Part shown: positions 19,101-28,235 of the stretch, piece after piece
Numbering within the stretch: position 1 is the first letter of the stretch
Layout of the letters: each line of letters opens with the position of its first letter
Assembly: GCF_017874475.1 (NCBI RefSeq)
Contig: NZ_JAGGLO010000001.1
Location: 372,001-436,000, forward strand
Direction: 5' to 3'
DNA: 64,000 nt
DNA from: Anaerococcus degeneri
GTDB lineage: Bacteria; Bacillota; Clostridia; Tissierellales; Peptoniphilaceae
Translations under genes and position numbers: made by a program
The notes under the pieces: generated by a model
What the model was told of the DNA's origin: nothing
The model's input: the letters and a program-made list of their open reading frames with translations, nothing else
The model's database searches: none

Positions 19101-19412
19101 AGGAAAAGAGAATTAGCAACAATCAAGGTTTTAGGATTCTATCCTAAAGAAGTCACTTCCTATATCTATAGGGAAATATTTATGCTAACAATTTTGGGGA
19201 TTATTTTTGGTTTTGGACTTGGTTATGTAATGTTTAGGTACATTATCGACCTAGTTGCACCAAGAAATATTATGCTTGCCTACAAACTTCACCCAATGAG
19301 TTTTATAGTTTCAGCGACTATTACCCTAATATTGTCGGTAATTATTTTAGTCTATGTACACAAAAAATTAAAGAAAATTGATATGGCAGAGGCCATGTCA
19401 AGCGGAGAATGA
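16119..19412 (+). CDS. FtsX-type ABC permease with long coiled-coil extracytoplasmic domain
   Basis: 1097 residues. An N-terminal helix (about 18-38) is followed by a mixed domain (to about 250), then roughly 300 residues of heptad-like Lys/Glu/Asp-rich coiled coil (KISDAEDDINEAEDKIS through EAEEKIQDGKKKIS). The first FtsX unit (about 585-725), a helix near 755, a second outside domain, and the second FtsX unit ending at 1090 follow. Coiled-coil FtsX permeases of this size are widespread in Firmicutes and mostly uncharacterised; the coiled coil could reach across the wall or bind a partner. The ATPase is the preceding gene. A terminator follows at 19414. Confidence 0.85.
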   Translation: MNKTYIKNILRDIKKTKGKVFSIGVMVGLATMVIVALNLTGPSMRKSLRSSLDIFGHPDIIVKSTYPMDYEDKILLDNDKDIEDISYIKTLDLMDGEKIIRLKSFDKSFRKINLEKGSLIKNDREIILDKSLEKYYKIGDEVKFSYINDDQKENSKIKNTNYKVVGFFVTSEKIMEDMRELSPIGKKEIEGFAFIDADNFTSDKFNEINISYKDTLEIDKTSDKYISFIKAKKEKIEDGIYLRPKEVLEKIKTDANDKISDAEDDINEAEDKISKTEKDLQDAKAKLDDGFNEYEKNKFEFEKKIRDGENKLISSRRELEDGQAKLEDAKKSLADSKREYGSKITENEKLLEDKQKELNSAKIQIDEKKIEIQNGLDAIDKAANEQKEVLLNQANSGNLSGLEQIPSEEEIQAKLEEQKAPLISALKEIEVKEAELNAGFSEYNKAKAEFETQKQEGLKKINAGQEEIDKNQREINQGWTQYFEGRDKLTFNKRDGKRKLEDAYKKLVTSKADYEKGLEEFSDKKVEAEEKIQDGKKKISDNKEALVKLRDPEYKVETIFDNQGIDTYYKNSLNMDSLSKVFPAFFYMVAMLVTLTTMKRYIQEQRLINGTLKSLGYTNQMIAKRFYIYGLIPTIIGSIIGGILGRLIIVKVIFDAYSTGFEILDVEYVNSLMVIIASIILSSLLVSLTVFFTSKSTVRETPARLLMPLAPERGSTILLEKIKSIWKRLSFMQKITARNLFRYKSRMFMTIFGVAGCTALIFFGFAMIDSLKDTASIQQNEIHNYKAVAILDEKASEEDKAKYDNKIKSYESLPIKNDSANLAKDGTDLDISVVIPNDDKSYKDFFTLRKNKKNPIDLEEAKAVLTENASKKLDIKTGDVIKIKVDDKVLEIKIGAIAENYVADYLYLSKDYYENLAKKNVEINANYIKGNPNDIIEKLEDTGSVLAVINTGKAYASMDALLANLNLVIVVITLISSVLASVVLYNITDINVSERKRELATIKVLGFYPKEVTSYIYREIFMLTILGIIFGFGLGYVMFRYIIDLVAPRNIMLAYKLHPMSFIVSATITLILSVIILVYVHKKLKKIDMAEAMSSGE

Positions 19413-19413
19413 T

Positions 19414-19435
19414 AAAAGGCGGGAAACCGTCTTTT
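19414..19435 (+). terminator. Rho-independent terminator after the second exporter
   Basis: A 9-bp stem (one G-U pair) around a GAAA loop, with TTTT at the end of the stem. Confidence 0.85.
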
Positions 19436-19492
19436 ATTTTGCAAAACTAGATAAAAAGATAAATTTTGTTATAATTATTAGTGAGGTGGAAT

Positions 19493-20062
19493 ATGAAAAT
19501 TATTTTTTTAAGACATGGTTTAACCATGGCAAATATAGAAAAGAAATACTCTACACCTGACACCAGGCTTGAGGAATCGGGTTTATATATACTAGATAAG
19601 ACCAAAGAACTTTTAAAAAACTATAAAATTGATCAAGTTTATACTTCAGGTTTAATTCGTAGCCAAGAAACCGCGGAGATTTTGGGTTATGAGGATTATT
19701 TGGTAGATACAAGATTAAATGAAATGGATTTTGGGGATTTTAAGGGTCAGAACATTTATGATGTGAGGGAAAATCATAAAGATTTTTTTGCAAAAGAGAA
19801 AGATGCTTACTTTGACACAACCTACCCAAATGGGGAATCAAGAAGAGATGTAATTAATAGACTTTCATCATTTTTAGATGAAAAATCTAGAGAAGATAAA
19901 AATATACTAGCTATAAGTCACGGCATAGCTATAAGGTCGACTTTATTTTGGATTTTGAAAGACCTTGATAATTGGCAATCTTTTTGGATAGATAATGGTT
20001 CCCTTACAGTTTATAAGATTGAAGATGGCAAAAGGCTTATAGAAAGTGTAAACCTTATATGA
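19493..20062 (+). CDS. Histidine phosphatase (phosphoglycerate-mutase-like) protein
   Basis: 189 residues with catalytic LRHGLTMAN near the start, LNEMDFGDFKG (the acidic residue of this superfamily) and LAISHGIAIR near the end. These are the RHG, E and H positions of broad-specificity histidine phosphatases. The ATG at 19493 is used in preference to the GTG 12 bases upstream because GAGGTGG is correctly placed for it. It overlaps the YhaO-like gene by four bases (ATGA). Substrate unknown; its place in this overlapping run suggests joint expression with the DNA-repair pair. Confidence 0.85.
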   Translation: MKIIFLRHGLTMANIEKKYSTPDTRLEESGLYILDKTKELLKNYKIDQVYTSGLIRSQETAEILGYEDYLVDTRLNEMDFGDFKGQNIYDVRENHKDFFAKEKDAYFDTTYPNGESRRDVINRLSSFLDEKSREDKNILAISHGIAIRSTLFWILKDLDNWQSFWIDNGSLTVYKIEDGKRLIESVNLI

Positions 20063-21072
20063 AATTTATCCACCTAGCTGACTGCCATCTGGGAGATAGG
20101 TTTGATTTTAATAGTGGTCTTTCAAATAAAATAAGAGAAAACAATAGAAAATCTTTGGAAAATATTTTAAGTAATAATAAGGATGTTGATTTTTTATTAA
20201 TAGCAGGTGATCTGTATGAAAGGTCGTTATTTACTCTTAGTGATTATAGGAATCTTTTTGAGAAATTTGAAGAATTTGGCAAAGATGTTTTTTATGTAGC
20301 AGGAAACCATGACTATATTGGAGAAGAAAATGAGGCCATTTTTAAAATCAAACCAACTAATCTCCATATCTTCAATAAGGAAAAACTTGAGTATTATGAA
20401 ATAAATTCTACAAGAATCTATGGCATATCTTATAGGGATAGGATTTTTAATAAAGATTTTTCTTATGATATAGACTTAGATTCTGATTATTTTAATATTT
20501 TATTGGTACACGCTACAATCAATACTCCTGATTCTCCATATTTAAATTTAAATTTGGATAAATTAAAGGAAATAGGCTTTGATTACGTTGGTCTTGGTCA
20601 TATCCATAGATGGGACGATCTTGGAAATAATATCTACTATGCTGGTTCTATAGAACCAAGCGATTTTTCAGATATTTATGATTATGGTTATATCTTATAT
20701 GATGAAGGAGAAATTAGTCACCTTGATTCATCTATTATGAGTTTTTGCAATATAAGCTTAAATATGGATGATTTTGAAGATGAAAATGGCCTTATTTCGT
20801 ATGTAAATTCTAAAATTAAATCTGATAGGGAAAATTATTTAAGGTTAAGTATTGAAGGAAAAGCTAATATCAAAAAGATAAAAGAAGGTATAAGGGTTAA
20901 TCACCTTGAAATAAAGTCAACTGAAGTTGAGCCAATTAATAACTTAGTTAATTTATATCCAAATTCTTTATTAGAAAAATATTGGAAAAAATTTCCAGAA
21001 GAATTATCAGAAACAGAAAAAAGAGCTCTAGAATTAGGATTAGATGCAATTTATAGGAGCAAGGATGACTAG
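20059..21072 (+). CDS. yhaO: YhaO-like DNA repair metallophosphoesterase
   Basis: 337 residues of the SbcD/Mre11-like nuclease family: HLADCHLG, IAGDLYER, VAGNHD, LVHATI and GLGHIHRW supply the metal-binding D, H, D, N, H and H residues. These enzymes are two-manganese nucleases that work with an SbcC/Rad50-like ATPase. The next gene encodes just such an ATPase and overlaps by eight bases. Size is somewhat below that of SbcD-type proteins and the C-terminal cap is short. The family assignment is firm and the detailed repair role inferred. Confidence 0.85.
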   Translation: MKFIHLADCHLGDRFDFNSGLSNKIRENNRKSLENILSNNKDVDFLLIAGDLYERSLFTLSDYRNLFEKFEEFGKDVFYVAGNHDYIGEENEAIFKIKPTNLHIFNKEKLEYYEINSTRIYGISYRDRIFNKDFSYDIDLDSDYFNILLVHATINTPDSPYLNLNLDKLKEIGFDYVGLGHIHRWDDLGNNIYYAGSIEPSDFSDIYDYGYILYDEGEISHLDSSIMSFCNISLNMDDFEDENGLISYVNSKIKSDRENYLRLSIEGKANIKKIKEGIRVNHLEIKSTEVEPINNLVNLYPNSLLEKYWKKFPEELSETEKRALELGLDAIYRSKDD

Positions 21073-22888
21073 GATTTTTATTGAAGAATTAAATATTAAG
21101 TCTTTTGGTAAATTTCAAAATAAAATAATAAAGTTAGCTCCAACCTTTAACCTAATTTACGGTTTAAACGAATCGGGAAAAACAACTATAAAAAATTTCA
21201 TAGAAGGTATGTTCTATGGTTTTGATGAGGGGAAAGTAAGGATAAGTTTTTCAAATAAAAGAGAAATCTATAGGCCAAAATCATCTTATATCTACGCAGG
21301 TGAGATGAAAATTAGAAAAAATGATAAATTATATTTGCTTTATAGAAATTTTGATAATGGGGATTTTAGGATTACAAATTTAAGCGACAATAAAGAGATT
21401 GATCTTAAAAAATCAGACCTAAATGCACCTGGGAAATTTTTTCTAGGAATCGGTTATGATATCTATAAGTCTTATATCTCATCAGAGCAAATACAGGAAA
21501 TTAGCCTTGATAGTAAGAAAAAAATTCTTGAAAAACTCGCTTCATCTGATATAGATTATAATTTTTCTGTGAAAAATGCCTTGGATATCTTAGATAACAG
21601 GTTAAGAGAACTAGGCACTGACAGGGCTTATACCAAGCCTTATTATAAAACAAAAGAAAAAATAGAAAATCTAGAAAGAGAAATTACTGAAATTGAAAAG
21701 CTAAAAATAAATTTCTATAAGTCTTTTAAAAACTTAGAAGAAGAAAAAAATATTCTTTCTAAGAATGAAAATGAATACAAAACAAAAAAAGAAACTAATT
21801 ATATATATCAGCAGAAAAGATCAGATGAAAATTTCAAATCCTATAGGAAGTGGTCTGATAAACTCTTTGAACTAGATAAAGAGTTAGAGGCTTATGATGA
21901 TCTTGAGGGAGTAGACGAAGAAAATTTAAAGGTTTATGAAAACAAGGAAATAAAAAAAGAATATAGATTAATCTATATCCTTGCAATTCTTGCTATAGGC
22001 TTAGTTGGAATATTTTCTAAAAAGCCTTATATCTTACTTTTAAGTCTACCTTTTATCTATCTTATTTTAAGGCGATTTGAAGAGAATGGAGGAAATTATC
22101 AAGCTGAGTATAATAGTCTAAGGCGCAGGTATGAAAAATATGAAAATCTTCTTGCTGAAAGAGAAAAAATACTAGATGTTTTGGATATATTAAAAAAACA
22201 AGACTTAGGTTTATTTGAAGATGACCAGAGAAATAATCTTGATTTTACAAACTACGATAATTTAAAAGAATTGGAAGAAATTTCAAAACTTGAATATCAA
22301 ATAAGGGACCGTAGATTAAAAATCCATTCTCAAGAAAAAGAACTTTTATCAGTTGATAATATTTTACAAAAGGAAGCAGGTCTACGAGATGACCTTAAGT
22401 ATCAAAGAGATATACTAGAAAAAATAGAGAATGAAATAAAAGCAATTAAGTTTGCTCAAAAAATTATTCTAGAAATAGCTGATGAAAATAGGGCTGATAT
22501 TTGTAGGTTAAATAGGAAAATAAAAACTATTTTGAATGAGACCAGCAAATCACAATTTGAAGTTGATTTTGATAAGGACTTACAAAGCCAAATTAGAGAT
22601 AGGTCTAGTTTTCTATATAATGAAGACCAGCTGTCAAAAGGATTTTTTGACCAGGTAAACCTTGCTATGAAGCTTAGCTTGGTAGATGAAGCCATTAGAG
22701 ATTCTTTTTTAATCTTTGATGATGCCTTCATAAACTTTGATATAGAAAGATTGATTAGGTTTTTATATTTGATTTTAGATGAATCTTCAACTAGACAAAT
22801 AATTTATTTTACTTGTCATAAGAGAGAAGAAGATTTTTTTGCAGCTGAAAATATTGATGTTAATAAAATACAATTGGAGGATAGATGA
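21065..22888 (+). CDS. yhaN: YhaN-like AAA/SbcC-type ATPase with membrane hairpin
   Basis: 607 residues. The N-terminal ATPase half has Walker A GLNESGKTT near residue 37. Coiled coils surround a hydrophobic hairpin (LIYILAILAIGLVGIFSKKPYILLLSLPFIYLIL, near 300-335), and the C-terminal half has the signature region LSKGFFDQVNLAMKLSLVDEA and Walker B SFLIFDDAF. This is the Rad50/SbcC plan with two membrane helices where SbcC has its zinc hook, as in YhaN, but much shorter than the roughly 960-residue Bacillus protein. The start at 21065 has TAGGAG ahead; an ATG 21 bases upstream lacks a site. It should form a membrane-tethered nuclease complex with YhaO. Confidence 0.82.
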   Translation: MTRIFIEELNIKSFGKFQNKIIKLAPTFNLIYGLNESGKTTIKNFIEGMFYGFDEGKVRISFSNKREIYRPKSSYIYAGEMKIRKNDKLYLLYRNFDNGDFRITNLSDNKEIDLKKSDLNAPGKFFLGIGYDIYKSYISSEQIQEISLDSKKKILEKLASSDIDYNFSVKNALDILDNRLRELGTDRAYTKPYYKTKEKIENLEREITEIEKLKINFYKSFKNLEEEKNILSKNENEYKTKKETNYIYQQKRSDENFKSYRKWSDKLFELDKELEAYDDLEGVDEENLKVYENKEIKKEYRLIYILAILAIGLVGIFSKKPYILLLSLPFIYLILRRFEENGGNYQAEYNSLRRRYEKYENLLAEREKILDVLDILKKQDLGLFEDDQRNNLDFTNYDNLKELEEISKLEYQIRDRRLKIHSQEKELLSVDNILQKEAGLRDDLKYQRDILEKIENEIKAIKFAQKIILEIADENRADICRLNRKIKTILNETSKSQFEVDFDKDLQSQIRDRSSFLYNEDQLSKGFFDQVNLAMKLSLVDEAIRDSFLIFDDAFINFDIERLIRFLYLILDESSTRQIIYFTCHKREEDFFAAENIDVNKIQLEDR

Positions 22889-23565
22889 TATATGCTCTAG
22901 CTGATCTACATTTAGATTATACTGAAGAAAAATCTATGGAGGTCTTTGGAGATGCTTGGGAAAATTACCAAGAGAAAATCTTCACAAATTGGAAAAATAA
23001 AATAAAAGATGATGATACAGTTTTAATACCAGGAGACATTTCATGGGCAATGGATATAAATGATGCAAAGATTGACCTTGCAAAAATAGACGCCCTTCCT
23101 GGTAGAAAGATAATGATGAAGGGCAACCATGATTTTTGGTGGTCATCCTTAAATAAGCTTAACCAGCTGGGACTTAATTCAATAGAGTTTTTGCAAAATA
23201 ATTCTTTTGAAGTAGAAAATTATTTAATTTGCGGAACTAGGGGCTGGATTAGCAGGGATAGTAGAGATTTCACTGATCATGATGAAAAAATTTTTAAAAG
23301 AGAGCTTCTAAGGCTTGAAAACTCAATAAAAAGTTCAAAGTCTGATAAAAACCTTATTATAAATCTCCACTATCCACCAATAAATACAGATAGATCATTG
23401 AATGAATTTTTTGATTTGGCCAAAGATTTTAAGGCTCATACGGTAATCTATGGTCACCTTCATGGGAATGGTCATAGGTTGATAAAGGAAGGAAATTTTG
23501 AAGGGGTCAATTTAGTTTGTGTATCAAGCGACTATGTTGATTTTGACCCAGTTAGGATAGGATAA
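22885..23565 (+). CDS. Metallophosphoesterase
   Basis: 226 residues of the calcineurin-like family: ALADLHLD, LIPGDISWAMD, MKGNHDFWW, LHYPP and VIYGHLHG. The GDISWAMD and GNHDFWW forms belong to a small Firmicute family usually annotated only as metallophosphoesterase. The ATG overlaps the YhaN stop by four bases, and its own TAA shares a base with the next start (TAATG), so the whole run is translationally coupled. Substrate unknown. Confidence 0.85.
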   Translation: MIYALADLHLDYTEEKSMEVFGDAWENYQEKIFTNWKNKIKDDDTVLIPGDISWAMDINDAKIDLAKIDALPGRKIMMKGNHDFWWSSLNKLNQLGLNSIEFLQNNSFEVENYLICGTRGWISRDSRDFTDHDEKIFKRELLRLENSIKSSKSDKNLIINLHYPPINTDRSLNEFFDLAKDFKAHTVIYGHLHGNGHRLIKEGNFEGVNLVCVSSDYVDFDPVRIG

Positions 23566-24089
23566 TGCAAAGAGAAATAGAAGTAAAAGTTTTAAACATA
23601 ATTCCTGAGGAGATTGAAGAAAAATTAATAAGCCTTGGGGCAGAGAAAATATGTAAGGAAATGCAAACAAATTACACTTTTGAACCAGAAGATGGAGAAT
23701 TTAAAAAAGGGTATTTAAGGATTAGGGAAAGCCTAGTAGATGATAAGAAAAATCCAATAGAATTAACCTTCAAGGAAGTCAAGAATGATGAGGATGTGAG
23801 AATTAATAATGAATTTACAGTTCATATTGATTCAGTATCTATGATGACATCAATCCTTGATAAGATGGGAATAAAGTTAAAATACAAGGGGAATAAGGAA
23901 AGAATTTCATATAGGTATAAGGGTCAGAGATTTGATATAGACACCTGGGATAAGAATACCTACCCACACCCATATATGGAAATTGAATTTACCAACCAAT
24001 CAAAAATAGATGAAATCCTTAATGATTTAGGTATCGAAAAGGGCATGGTTACCACAAAGTCAATTTCAGATTTAATTAGCGAATTATAA
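23565..24089 (+). CDS. CYTH-domain protein (class IV adenylate cyclase/thiamine-triphosphatase-like)
   Basis: 174 residues forming one CYTH tunnel domain: ExExK at the start (REIEVKV), KKGYLRIRE, IELTFKEVK, YKGNKERISYRYKG and YMEIEF. CYTH enzymes act on triphosphate substrates with a metal ion; bacterial members include tripolyphosphatases and a few cyclases, and sequence alone does not decide. It ends the coupled run that began at 19493. The pyr promoter follows within three bases. Confidence 0.85.
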   Translation: MQREIEVKVLNIIPEEIEEKLISLGAEKICKEMQTNYTFEPEDGEFKKGYLRIRESLVDDKKNPIELTFKEVKNDEDVRINNEFTVHIDSVSMMTSILDKMGIKLKYKGNKERISYRYKGQRFDIDTWDKNTYPHPYMEIEFTNQSKIDEILNDLGIEKGMVTTKSISDLISEL

Positions 24090-24091
24090 TT

Positions 24092-24119
24092 TTGACAGAT
24101 AGAAATATACTGGTATAAT
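24092..24119 (+). promoter_or_regulatory. Sigma-A promoter of the pyr operon
   Basis: Consensus TTGACA (24092-24097) and TATAAT (24114-24119) with a 16-base spacer. The leader to pyrB is under 25 bases, leaving no room for a PyrR-type attenuator. Confidence 0.8.
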
Positions 24120-24142
24120 TTTAAAAAATCTAAGGAGATAGT

Positions 24143-25069
24143 ATGATTTCTATAAAAAATTTATTAAATTCGCACGATTTGACAAAAGAAGATTTACTTG
24201 AAATTATCGAACTAGGAAATGATATTTATAAGAGTCCAGCCGATTTTTCTCATTCAGCAGATGGGAAGTTATTGGGGACTCTTTTTTTTGAGCCTTCAAC
24301 AAGGACAAGATTATCATTTGAATCTGCTATGCTTAGACTGGGAGGTTCTGTAGTTGGATTTTCTGATGCAAGCGTGTCATCAGCAAAAAAAGGTGAAAGC
24401 CTTCAAGATACAGTCAAGACTGTAAGTCAATATGCTGATATAATAGCCATGCGTCACCCACAAGAAGGTGCTGCCTACCTTGCAAGTCTTGCAGCTGATT
24501 GCCCAATTATCAATGCGGGGGACGGTGGTCACCAACACCCAACCCAAACTCTTACAGATATGCTAACAATTAGCAACTACAAAGAAAGCTTTGATAACCA
24601 TGTTATTGGTATCTGCGGTGACTTAAAATATGGCAGAACAGTACACTCATTAATAAAAATTTTAAACCTATTTGAGGGAAATAAATACATATTAATTTCT
24701 CCAGAAGAGTTAAAACTTCCACAATATGTAAAAGAAGAAGTATTTGATGAAAATTCTGAGTATGAAGAAGTAAGAAGTCTTGACGAAGTCATGGACAAGA
24801 TTGATATTCTTTATATGACAAGGATTCAAAGAGAGAGATTTTACTCTGATGCCCAATACACAAGACTTAAAGACTCATATCTTCTAGATAAGGAAAAAAT
24901 GGATAGGGCTAGAAAAGATATGATAGTATTACACCCACTTCCAAGGGTTAACGAAATAGCAAAAGAGGTCGATAATGACCCAAGAGCGGTTTATTTTAAA
25001 CAAGCAAAATTTGGTATGTATGTAAGAATGGCACTAATTATGAAATTATTGGAGGCGAACAATGATTGA
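24143..25069 (+). CDS. pyrB: Aspartate carbamoyltransferase catalytic subunit
   Basis: 308 residues. The carbamoyl-phosphate site [12 protein letters not shown] (near 50-61), [22 protein letters not shown] and HPLPRVNEI are diagnostic. It joins carbamoyl phosphate and aspartate to N-carbamoylaspartate, the committed step of pyrimidine synthesis. It is the first gene of pyrBICFKDE and overlaps pyrI by eight bases, so catalytic and regulatory chains are made together. AAGGAGAT precedes the ATG. Confidence 0.96.
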   Translation: MISIKNLLNSHDLTKEDLLEIIELGNDIYKSPADFSHSADGKLLGTLFFEPSTRTRLSFESAMLRLGGSVVGFSDASVSSAKKGESLQDTVKTVSQYADIIAMRHPQEGAAYLASLAADCPIINAGDGGHQHPTQTLTDMLTISNYKESFDNHVIGICGDLKYGRTVHSLIKILNLFEGNKYILISPEELKLPQYVKEEVFDENSEYEEVRSLDEVMDKIDILYMTRIQRERFYSDAQYTRLKDSYLLDKEKMDRARKDMIVLHPLPRVNEIAKEVDNDPRAVYFKQAKFGMYVRMALIMKLLEANND

Positions 25070-25490
25070 AATTACAAGTATTAAAGACGGAATCGTAATA
25101 GACCACATTAGGGCTGGTCTTGGCATGCAAATATATAATCTTTTGGACTTAAAAGATTTGAAAGATGAAGTAGCCATAATTTTAAATGCTTCTTCTACAA
25201 GATTTGGCAAAAAAGACATCCTAAAAATTGCCAATAATATTCAAATAAACTTAGATGCAGTTTCAATCATCGATCCAACTGCAACTGTAAATATTATTGA
25301 AAATGAAAAGGTAGTTAAAAAACTCCAACTAGAACTTCCAGAAAAGGCTGTTGATATTTTAACATGTCAAAATCCTAAATGTGTTTCTACAAGCGAAAGG
25401 GAAGTTCAAAGTGAATTTATTTTGATAGATAAAGAAGAAAAAACTTATAAGTGCGCTTATTGTGGCCACATTTATGACGTGGAAGAATAA
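25062..25490 (+). CDS. pyrI: Aspartate carbamoyltransferase regulatory subunit
   Basis: 142 residues: an N-terminal allosteric nucleotide-binding domain ([22 protein letters not shown]) and a C-terminal zinc domain with two CxxxxC/CxxC pairs (CQNPKC and CAYC). It binds PyrB trimers through the zinc domain and mediates control by CTP/ATP. Its presence means feedback control of the pathway is at the enzyme, which fits the absence of an attenuator in the operon leader. Confidence 0.94.
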   Translation: MIEITSIKDGIVIDHIRAGLGMQIYNLLDLKDLKDEVAIILNASSTRFGKKDILKIANNIQINLDAVSIIDPTATVNIIENEKVVKKLQLELPEKAVDILTCQNPKCVSTSEREVQSEFILIDKEEKTYKCAYCGHIYDVEE

Positions 25491-25491
25491 A

Positions 25492-26685
25492 ATGAAGCAA
25501 ATTTTTACCAACTTTTACGGCTTTGATGACGTAAAAATTTCTAAAAATGACCTTTATGTTGAAGATGGAATTATAGTAGAAAAATTCCCTAAAGAAGAGG
25601 CAGACGAGATTGTAGATTGTGATAATTTCGCCCTTCTTCCTTCTTTTACAGACCTTCATGTCCACTTTAGAGATCCAGGTTTTACCTACAAGGAAGACTT
25701 GGAAACTGGTTCTCACGCTGCTCTTAAGGGTGGTTTTACAAACGTTCTTTTAATGGGTAATACCATGCCAACTGTTTCAAGCCCTGAAGTTTATGAAGAT
25801 ATCATGAAAAGGGGTAGGGACCTTGATTTAATTAGTATTGACCAAGTTTATACTATTACAAAAAATTTTGACGGAAAAACTCTTGATCATCTTGACACTT
25901 TGCCTGATTCTGTAAAATTTATTTCAGACGACGGTCATGGTGTTAATGATGATGCTGTCATGTATATGGCTATGGTAAAGGCTAAAGAACTTGGTATAAA
26001 TATGACCCTCCACGAGGAAGTTGGAAAAGTTTCTGCTATAGACTATGAAGTGGCAGAAGACGCCATGACTCTTAGGGATTGTTATTATGCCTATAAGTTA
26101 GATATGCCAGTTCATTTTTCCCACGTTTCTACAAAAGGGGCCATGACAGCTATTAAATATTTTAAAGATCTTGGTGCAAAAATAACTTGTGAAGTTACCC
26201 CTCATCACATATATTTTTCAGACAAAACTAGGGATGAAATGAGGGTGAATCCTCCAATTAGAAGAGAAGAAGATAGGTTGTTTTTACTTCAAATGATTAA
26301 GGAGGGCTATGTTGATGCAATTTCAACAGACCATGCTCCCCATTCAGCCCAAGAGAAAAAGCAAAATGCACCAGGCTTCATAGGCATTGAAACAGCTTTT
26401 TCTACTTGCTATGAAGTATTGGTTAAGTCTGGACTTATATCTTTAAATGACTTAGTAAGGATAATGTCTACTAGGCCTTCAGAAATTCTAAGAATTAAAA
26501 AGGGCAAATTAGAACCAGGTTATCTTGCTGATTTTACTCTAGTTGACCTTGATAAGTCTTTTGTTTACAAAGAAGAAGATATTCTTTCTAAGTCAAAAAA
26601 TTCCCTAATGATAGGAAAGACACTTACTGGTTCGGTTGAAAGAGTTTATAGAAAAGGAGTATTGAAATATGAAAATAATAGATAA
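25492..26685 (+). CDS. pyrC: Dihydroorotase
   Basis: 397 residues of the class I dihydroorotase family. [20 protein letters not shown] carries the HxH metal ligands, HEEVG, HFSHVST and EVTPHHI the later histidines, and STDHAPHS the catalytic aspartate. It closes carbamoylaspartate to dihydroorotate. The start at 25492, one base after the pyrI stop, is preferred to an in-frame ATG at 25462 inside pyrI that would add a non-homologous peptide. It overlaps pyrF by 17 bases. Confidence 0.95.
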   Translation: MKQIFTNFYGFDDVKISKNDLYVEDGIIVEKFPKEEADEIVDCDNFALLPSFTDLHVHFRDPGFTYKEDLETGSHAALKGGFTNVLLMGNTMPTVSSPEVYEDIMKRGRDLDLISIDQVYTITKNFDGKTLDHLDTLPDSVKFISDDGHGVNDDAVMYMAMVKAKELGINMTLHEEVGKVSAIDYEVAEDAMTLRDCYYAYKLDMPVHFSHVSTKGAMTAIKYFKDLGAKITCEVTPHHIYFSDKTRDEMRVNPPIRREEDRLFLLQMIKEGYVDAISTDHAPHSAQEKKQNAPGFIGIETAFSTCYEVLVKSGLISLNDLVRIMSTRPSEILRIKKGKLEPGYLADFTLVDLDKSFVYKEEDILSKSKNSLMIGKTLTGSVERVYRKGVLKYENNR

Positions 26686-27532
26686 ATTATATGAAAGGGT
26701 CGAAAAATTAGGCTTTGTTTGTGTAGGTCTTGATACATCTATGGATTATATTCCTGAATCTATGAAGGAAGACAAAGAAATCCACCAAGCGCTTTTTGAC
26801 TACAACAAGGAAATAATTGATGCAACTAAAGATGTTTGTGCTATATATAAGCTACAAATTGCCTACTATGAGTCTTATGGACTTGAGGGTATGCTTGCCT
26901 ATAAAAATACTTTAGACTACCTTAGAAGTCAAGGTTTACTCACAATAGGGGATGTTAAAAGATCTGACATTGCAGCATCTGCTACTATGTATGCAAAGGC
27001 TCATTTTGAAGGTGACTTTGAAGTTGACTTTATGACCTTAAACCCATACATGGGTATGGATTCGATTTCTCCATACCTTCCTTACCTAGAATCTGGAGAC
27101 AAAGGTGTTTTTGTTCTTCTAAGGACCTCAAATCCAGGTGCAAATGACTTTGAAGTTTTAGAGACAAATGGTGAGGAACTTTTCTACACAATTGGAGATA
27201 AGCTAAAAGAACTAAATGATAATTACATTGGTGAATTTGGTTTCGGTCCCGTTGGACTTGTTGTAGGTGCAACTCACAGCGAAGAAGTCGAAAAAATTAG
27301 AAAAAGATATGACAAGATGTTTTTCTTAATTCCTGGCTTTGGTGCCCAAGCAGCTGATAGTTTAAATGTTTATAATTTAATGAATAATCTAAATGCAGGC
27401 GTAGTAAACTCATCTAGAGCTATCCTTAAAAATTGGATGAATTTTGAAGATGGGGCATCAAATGTTGGTAAATATGCAAGAGAAAAAACTATTGAAACTT
27501 ACAAGGAAATAGCTAAAAATGCAAGCATATAG
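26669..27532 (+). CDS. pyrF: Orotidine 5'-phosphate decarboxylase (long type)
   Basis: 287 residues, the longer subfamily. [13 protein letters not shown] at the start, [12 protein letters not shown] (the catalytic K and D pair) near 92, and [11 protein letters not shown] plus VNSSRAI near the phosphate site. It produces UMP by decarboxylating OMP. AAAAGGAG lies before the ATG, which is inside the end of pyrC, and it overlaps pyrK by 14 bases. Confidence 0.95.
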   Translation: MKIIDKLYERVEKLGFVCVGLDTSMDYIPESMKEDKEIHQALFDYNKEIIDATKDVCAIYKLQIAYYESYGLEGMLAYKNTLDYLRSQGLLTIGDVKRSDIAASATMYAKAHFEGDFEVDFMTLNPYMGMDSISPYLPYLESGDKGVFVLLRTSNPGANDFEVLETNGEELFYTIGDKLKELNDNYIGEFGFGPVGLVVGATHSEEVEKIRKRYDKMFFLIPGFGAQAADSLNVYNLMNNLNAGVVNSSRAILKNWMNFEDGASNVGKYAREKTIETYKEIAKNASI

Positions 27533-28235
27533 ACCATGTAAAGTTTTAGAAAATGTTGAAATTGCACCAGGAATTTTAAAAATTTCCATAGATATAAACT
27601 TAAATGCTAAACCAGGCCAGTTTTTTATGCTGAGGGCAGATTCATTTAGGCAAGACCCAATCCTAGCCAGACCCTTTGGTGTATGTGACCAAAGAGAAGA
27701 TAGGCTGATATTCTTAGTTCAAGTTGTAGGAAAGGGCACAAAGCTATTAGCAGAACTTAAAGAAGGTGACGGAGTTTCAGTCTTAGGTCCTCTTGGCAAT
27801 GGATTTGTAAAAACAGATGATAAGAAGATTGCCATAGTTGCCGGAGGAATTGGCATAGCACCATTATTAGAACTCGCTAAAAACCTTGAAACCAAGGCTG
27901 ATTTCTATGGTGGATTTGCAGCTGATCCTTATTTTATAGATGAATTTAATCCTTATGTAAACAAGATTGTAACAAGCTCTGAGAGAGATGAAGGGTTATT
28001 TATTCTTGATAAATTAAACCCAGATGATTATGACCTTATCTATGCTTGCGGTCCAAATCCTATGTTAAAAGCTCTTTGTGAGAAAAATACTAAGGCCAAA
28101 ATTCAAGTATCAATGGAAGCCTATATGGGTTGCGGAATAGGTGCTTGCCTAGGATGCACAGTTGAAGATAAAAATGGTGACTTCATCAGAGTTTGTAAAG
28201 ATGGTCCAGTTTTTGATGCAGAAAGGATATTTTAA
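27519..28235 (+). CDS. pyrK: Dihydroorotate dehydrogenase electron-transfer subunit
   Basis: 238 residues: an FAD-binding domain with [10 protein letters not shown], an NAD-binding domain with [11 protein letters not shown], and C-terminal 2Fe-2S cysteines in [13 protein letters not shown] and CKDGP. It passes electrons from PyrD's FMN to NAD+. The stop and the pyrD start overlap by one base, consistent with a 1:1 complex. Confidence 0.94.
   Translation: MQAYRPCKVLENVEIAPGILKISIDINLNAKPGQFFMLRADSFRQDPILARPFGVCDQREDRLIFLVQVVGKGTKLLAELKEGDGVSVLGPLGNGFVKTDDKKIAIVAGGIGIAPLLELAKNLETKADFYGGFAADPYFIDEFNPYVNKIVTSSERDEGLFILDKLNPDDYDLIYACGPNPMLKALCEKNTKAKIQVSMEAYMGCGIGACLGCTVEDKNGDFIRVCKDGPVFDAERIF

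Noticed and set aside
24120-24142. PyrR-type attenuator before the pyr operon
   Set aside because: The leader is under 25 bases and contains no hairpin.
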